A DNA stretch of 64,000 bases from JBELHO01 sp042091375 (GTDB lineage Bacteria; Pseudomonadota; Gammaproteobacteria; Enterobacterales; Alteromonadaceae), in the NCBI GenBank assembly GCA_042091375.1, contig JBELHO010000004.1, forward strand, positions 62,001-126,000, read 5' to 3'. The stretch's first letter is position 1. Each line of letters opens with the position of its first letter. Under the pieces are notes generated by a model that did no database searches, had not been told where the DNA came from, and was given only the letters and a program-made list of their open reading frames with translations. Shown piece after piece: positions 61,734 to 64,000 of this stretch. A program made the translations under genes and the position numbers.

Positions 61734-64000
61734 ATGAATAAAGATTTTTCTAAGTATCAAACATTGGTTGACCAATTTGCTGGGCAAGTGTCAAACGCTG
61801 ATTTTGAAGCGCGTTTTACAGTGGCAACTAAAAAATTATCAAAAAATGAACGATTCTTACTTAAAATGGAGTTAAAGCGCTTGGCATCTCCTTGTACTCG
61901 ATTGATCGATCTTCGCGGTCACGTCGATGGTGATTGCCAATCCTTTGAACATCAGGGCAAAAACCATTTCCTCGATGATATTGCGATTAAAACTTTCGAA
62001 CAGGCTATTTTAAAATACGGCGAATATACTTTTGGAGTTTACGAATTAGTGATGAACACCGAAAATAACTTTCGGGTGATGTATAAACAACAAAAATCAC
62101 TAGCTAATAATAGCAAACGCGCTAAAACTTCTGACACATCAACTGATAAAACCCAGTATCCGGCTGAATTGTTCAATTATGGGCCTTATTACAAGCGTTG
62201 TGAAGAACGGATGAATTTCGCTATTTTAATTCAAGTCTATACTCGCGACAATGACAGTCCCATTGAAGCGACCAGTTCAGATATCAGTAGCTCGGGTTGT
62301 AAATTTCGTTTCAACAAATTAGAAAAAATTGCGCTTAATCAGTTAATTAAAATACGATTTTGCGGTTTAGAAAATGAATTCCAATTTGATAAAACAGATG
62401 GTTTTAGCTACGAAATAAAAAATATCAAAGTCATTGGTGGTCTGCAACACATAGGTGTCGAAAGGTTCTACAAAACCGATAAAAAGCGCGATGGTTTACG
62501 ACGCTTTCTCAGTGGTTTCATTCAAGGCAATAAACGGCGCTATAAAGTTAACTTAGACAATAGCATTGAGGCGCTGCACTCTCGTGGATTTGAACAATTT
62601 AGCTTGCCAAAAGCCAATGAATTACCTATTTTTGTCGCTGAAACCAAAGGGGGATTACAGCCCCGTTATAGCTTAATTTGCCAGAATAACCAAAGCACCC
62701 ACGATTATTGGCAGAACGAAAATAAACAGTGCTGTTTGCATTATTTGCTGACACCAGCGCGATTAACTCGCCTACAAAAAGCTAAAATTCTTGGTAAATC
62801 ATTGTTAGTTTTTTGCTTTATTCACAGTAATAAAGGAAAAAAATATTTTTATACCGCTGACCACATTCAGTTGCAAGAAGATGAGCAATTTAAAAAACAA
62901 TTTTTGGGTTTTGCCGCATCGAAAGCCAGCTTTGCCATTTTCCAGTTGTCCGCCATCGATTTTAATGTCGAACACGCTGAACCTAATTTGACCATTGGTA
63001 ACCTGTTAGCTACTCGCGATAAATATTTAAATTTACCTTGCTCTAAAACCGTAAAACATTTGCTGGCAAAGCTAAGAATGATGGTCGCTGCATATCAGAT
63101 AAACGATGACTCTATGACACAGTTTTATCGCTCATTGCCTCATCAAGATATCGATATTGCGAAATTAAAGCAATTTGTGCATAAAGCGCAAGCTCGTTTT
63201 GCCAAAATCGAAAGCATGAAAATTAATTACAACGATCAACGCCAAGAATCGCGCTTTAGGTATACCACTCCTATTGCTGTGACCTTGAAAAAACAAGTAT
63301 TTCAGGGTGTTTCTCATGATTTTTCTACCAATGGCCTCAAGGCTGAGTTTGACCAATCGATGCCACTGGCACAAGGCGATATTGTTAACCTTACCTTTCC
63401 TGAATTACAAAAAATCACTTCATCATTCGAATTGAAATCATTACCCTATGAAGTAATGCGCCTCAGCAATGAAAATACCATAGCGAGCTTAAGAGTCCAC
63501 ATTGAAAAACACCAACATATTGGTCGCGCGTTTTTCAAAGCATTGATCGAAAAAAATTCCAGTAAACTCTCCCGCGATGGCAATACCATTTCAACCCCAG
63601 GTTTGGCCAAAGCGTTGCGCAATATGTATAGTGCCAGTACCCCTAGTTTGTCGTTAATGATCCAAACCAGTGGTAGTCGCTATAAAATTAACACTATCAC
63701 CAGTAACGGCGCAGAGTCGAAATTGTTAAACTATTGCAAACAACTCAGTGATAATAAAGATTATTACAATTTGTATCCGCTGTTGAATAATTTGCAGGTG
63801 ACCACTTTAATGAATAACTCACTAAAGCAAATGAAAACTGATGATAGCCCGGTTACCGATACTATTTATCTTTCTATAGATATGGAAAAAAACACTGTTG
63901 ATGAGGCGGTGATCACCCAGTTGGGATCAGCACTATCAACTCATAAATTAAGAAAAATGTTTATTGATAACGCCTTAAAGAAGTCTTGTTTTTTGTGTTT
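61734..64000 (+). CDS. large double PilZ-domain protein, 3' end outside window
   Basis: 755 codons are visible with no stop. Two regions carry PilZ c-di-GMP-binding residues. The first has R155-x3-R159 (RCEER) and D183-x-S-x2-G188 (DISSSG). The second has R503-x3-R507 (RQESR) and D529-x-S-x2-G534 (DFSTNG). The rest is mixed helical/beta, without membrane segments. Both sites match the RxxxR...DxSxxG rule, so c-di-GMP binding is likely at each. Lying beside radA, it seems to be a conserved Alteromonadales cytosolic effector of unknown output. The ATG at 61734 is the first in the frame after the leader hairpin. Confidence 0.85.
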   Translation, partial: MNKDFSKYQTLVDQFAGQVSNADFEARFTVATKKLSKNERFLLKMELKRLASPCTRLIDLRGHVDGDCQSFEHQGKNHFLDDIAIKTFEQAILKYGEYTFGVYELVMNTENNFRVMYKQQKSLANNSKRAKTSDTSTDKTQYPAELFNYGPYYKRCEERMNFAILIQVYTRDNDSPIEATSSDISSSGCKFRFNKLEKIALNQLIKIRFCGLENEFQFDKTDGFSYEIKNIKVIGGLQHIGVERFYKTDKKRDGLRRFLSGFIQGNKRRYKVNLDNSIEALHSRGFEQFSLPKANELPIFVAETKGGLQPRYSLICQNNQSTHDYWQNENKQCCLHYLLTPARLTRLQKAKILGKSLLVFCFIHSNKGKKYFYTADHIQLQEDEQFKKQFLGFAASKASFAIFQLSAIDFNVEHAEPNLTIGNLLATRDKYLNLPCSKTVKHLLAKLRMMVAAYQINDDSMTQFYRSLPHQDIDIAKLKQFVHKAQARFAKIESMKINYNDQRQESRFRYTTPIAVTLKKQVFQGVSHDFSTNGLKAEFDQSMPLAQGDIVNLTFPELQKITSSFELKSLPYEVMRLSNENTIASLRVHIEKHQHIGRAFFKALIEKNSSKLSRDGNTISTPGLAKALRNMYSASTPSLSLMIQTSGSRYKINTITSNGAESKLLNYCKQLSDNKDYYNLYPLLNNLQVTTLMNNSLKQMKTDDSPVTDTIYLSIDMEKNTVDEAVITQLGSALSTHKLRKMFIDNALKKSCFLC

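Overview
The window is a stretch of gammaproteobacterial chromosome. It is AT-rich and gene-dense, with gene order typical of marine Alteromonadales (Colwellia/Thalassotalea-like). That placement is inferred from protein character and synteny (nudF-yqiB-cpdA-yqiA-parE; ftsB-ispD-ispF-truD-surE-pcm-yqaA-nlpD-rpoS-mutS-recA; ygiM/ygiF...glnE...hldE), not from a database search. No rRNA, tRNA, CRISPR array, prophage or insertion sequence was seen.

Layout. (1) 1-1.5 kb: 5' part of leuA behind a leader peptide with three consecutive Leu codons and an attenuator. (2) 1.5-4.7 kb: surface-polysaccharide operon (glycerophosphotransferase, TagD-like cytidylyltransferase, Wzi). (3) 4.8-8.4 kb: ygiM and ygiF diverge, followed by an L,D-transpeptidase facing a Braun-type lipoprotein. 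(4) 8.5-14.9 kb: an operon pair related to E. coli yjfIJKLMC. It encodes an ion channel, a small unknown protein, YjfK, a PspA/IM30 protein, YjfI, a membrane-fused spermidine synthase, a tandem DUF350 protein and a lipoprotein. Its two promoters share one 13-bp palindrome (three copies). This is the most system-like part of the window. (5) 15-21 kb: glnE, an unknown membrane protein, an LpxL-type acyltransferase, hldE. (6) 21-27 kb: tolC facing hldE, then nudF-yqiB-cpdA-yqiA-parE. (7) 27.7-34.4 kb: accessory island with a glycerophosphodiesterase, a PhoD-type phosphatase/phosphodiesterase, a TonB-dependent receptor, a BetI-like repressor with a perfect BetI-like operator, and a short BCCT-like transporter. 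I read it as a choline-phosphodiester scavenging locus. (8) 34.5-40.3 kb: DUF2237 protein, ubiG, PEP-CTERM-like protein, pyrG, eno. (9) 40.6-52.2 kb: ftsB to recA housekeeping block. It is interrupted at ispF/truD by a 100-N gap lying inside a 182-bp direct duplication. (10) 52.3-64 kb: OPT transporter with a small partner, metA-metH behind a MetJ-like array, radA, a possible small transcription unit, and a large double-PilZ protein running off the end.

Regulation visible in the sequence: leu attenuation, a LexA-controlled recA promoter almost identical in design to that of E. coli, a BetI-like operator, a MetJ-like array, and an unidentified regulator acting on the PspA/polyamine cluster. 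Start codons were revised from the longest ORF where a ribosome site or family alignment argued for it (cpdA, ubiG, eno, ispF, rpoS, recA, metA, radA and the 109-aa protein at 8967).
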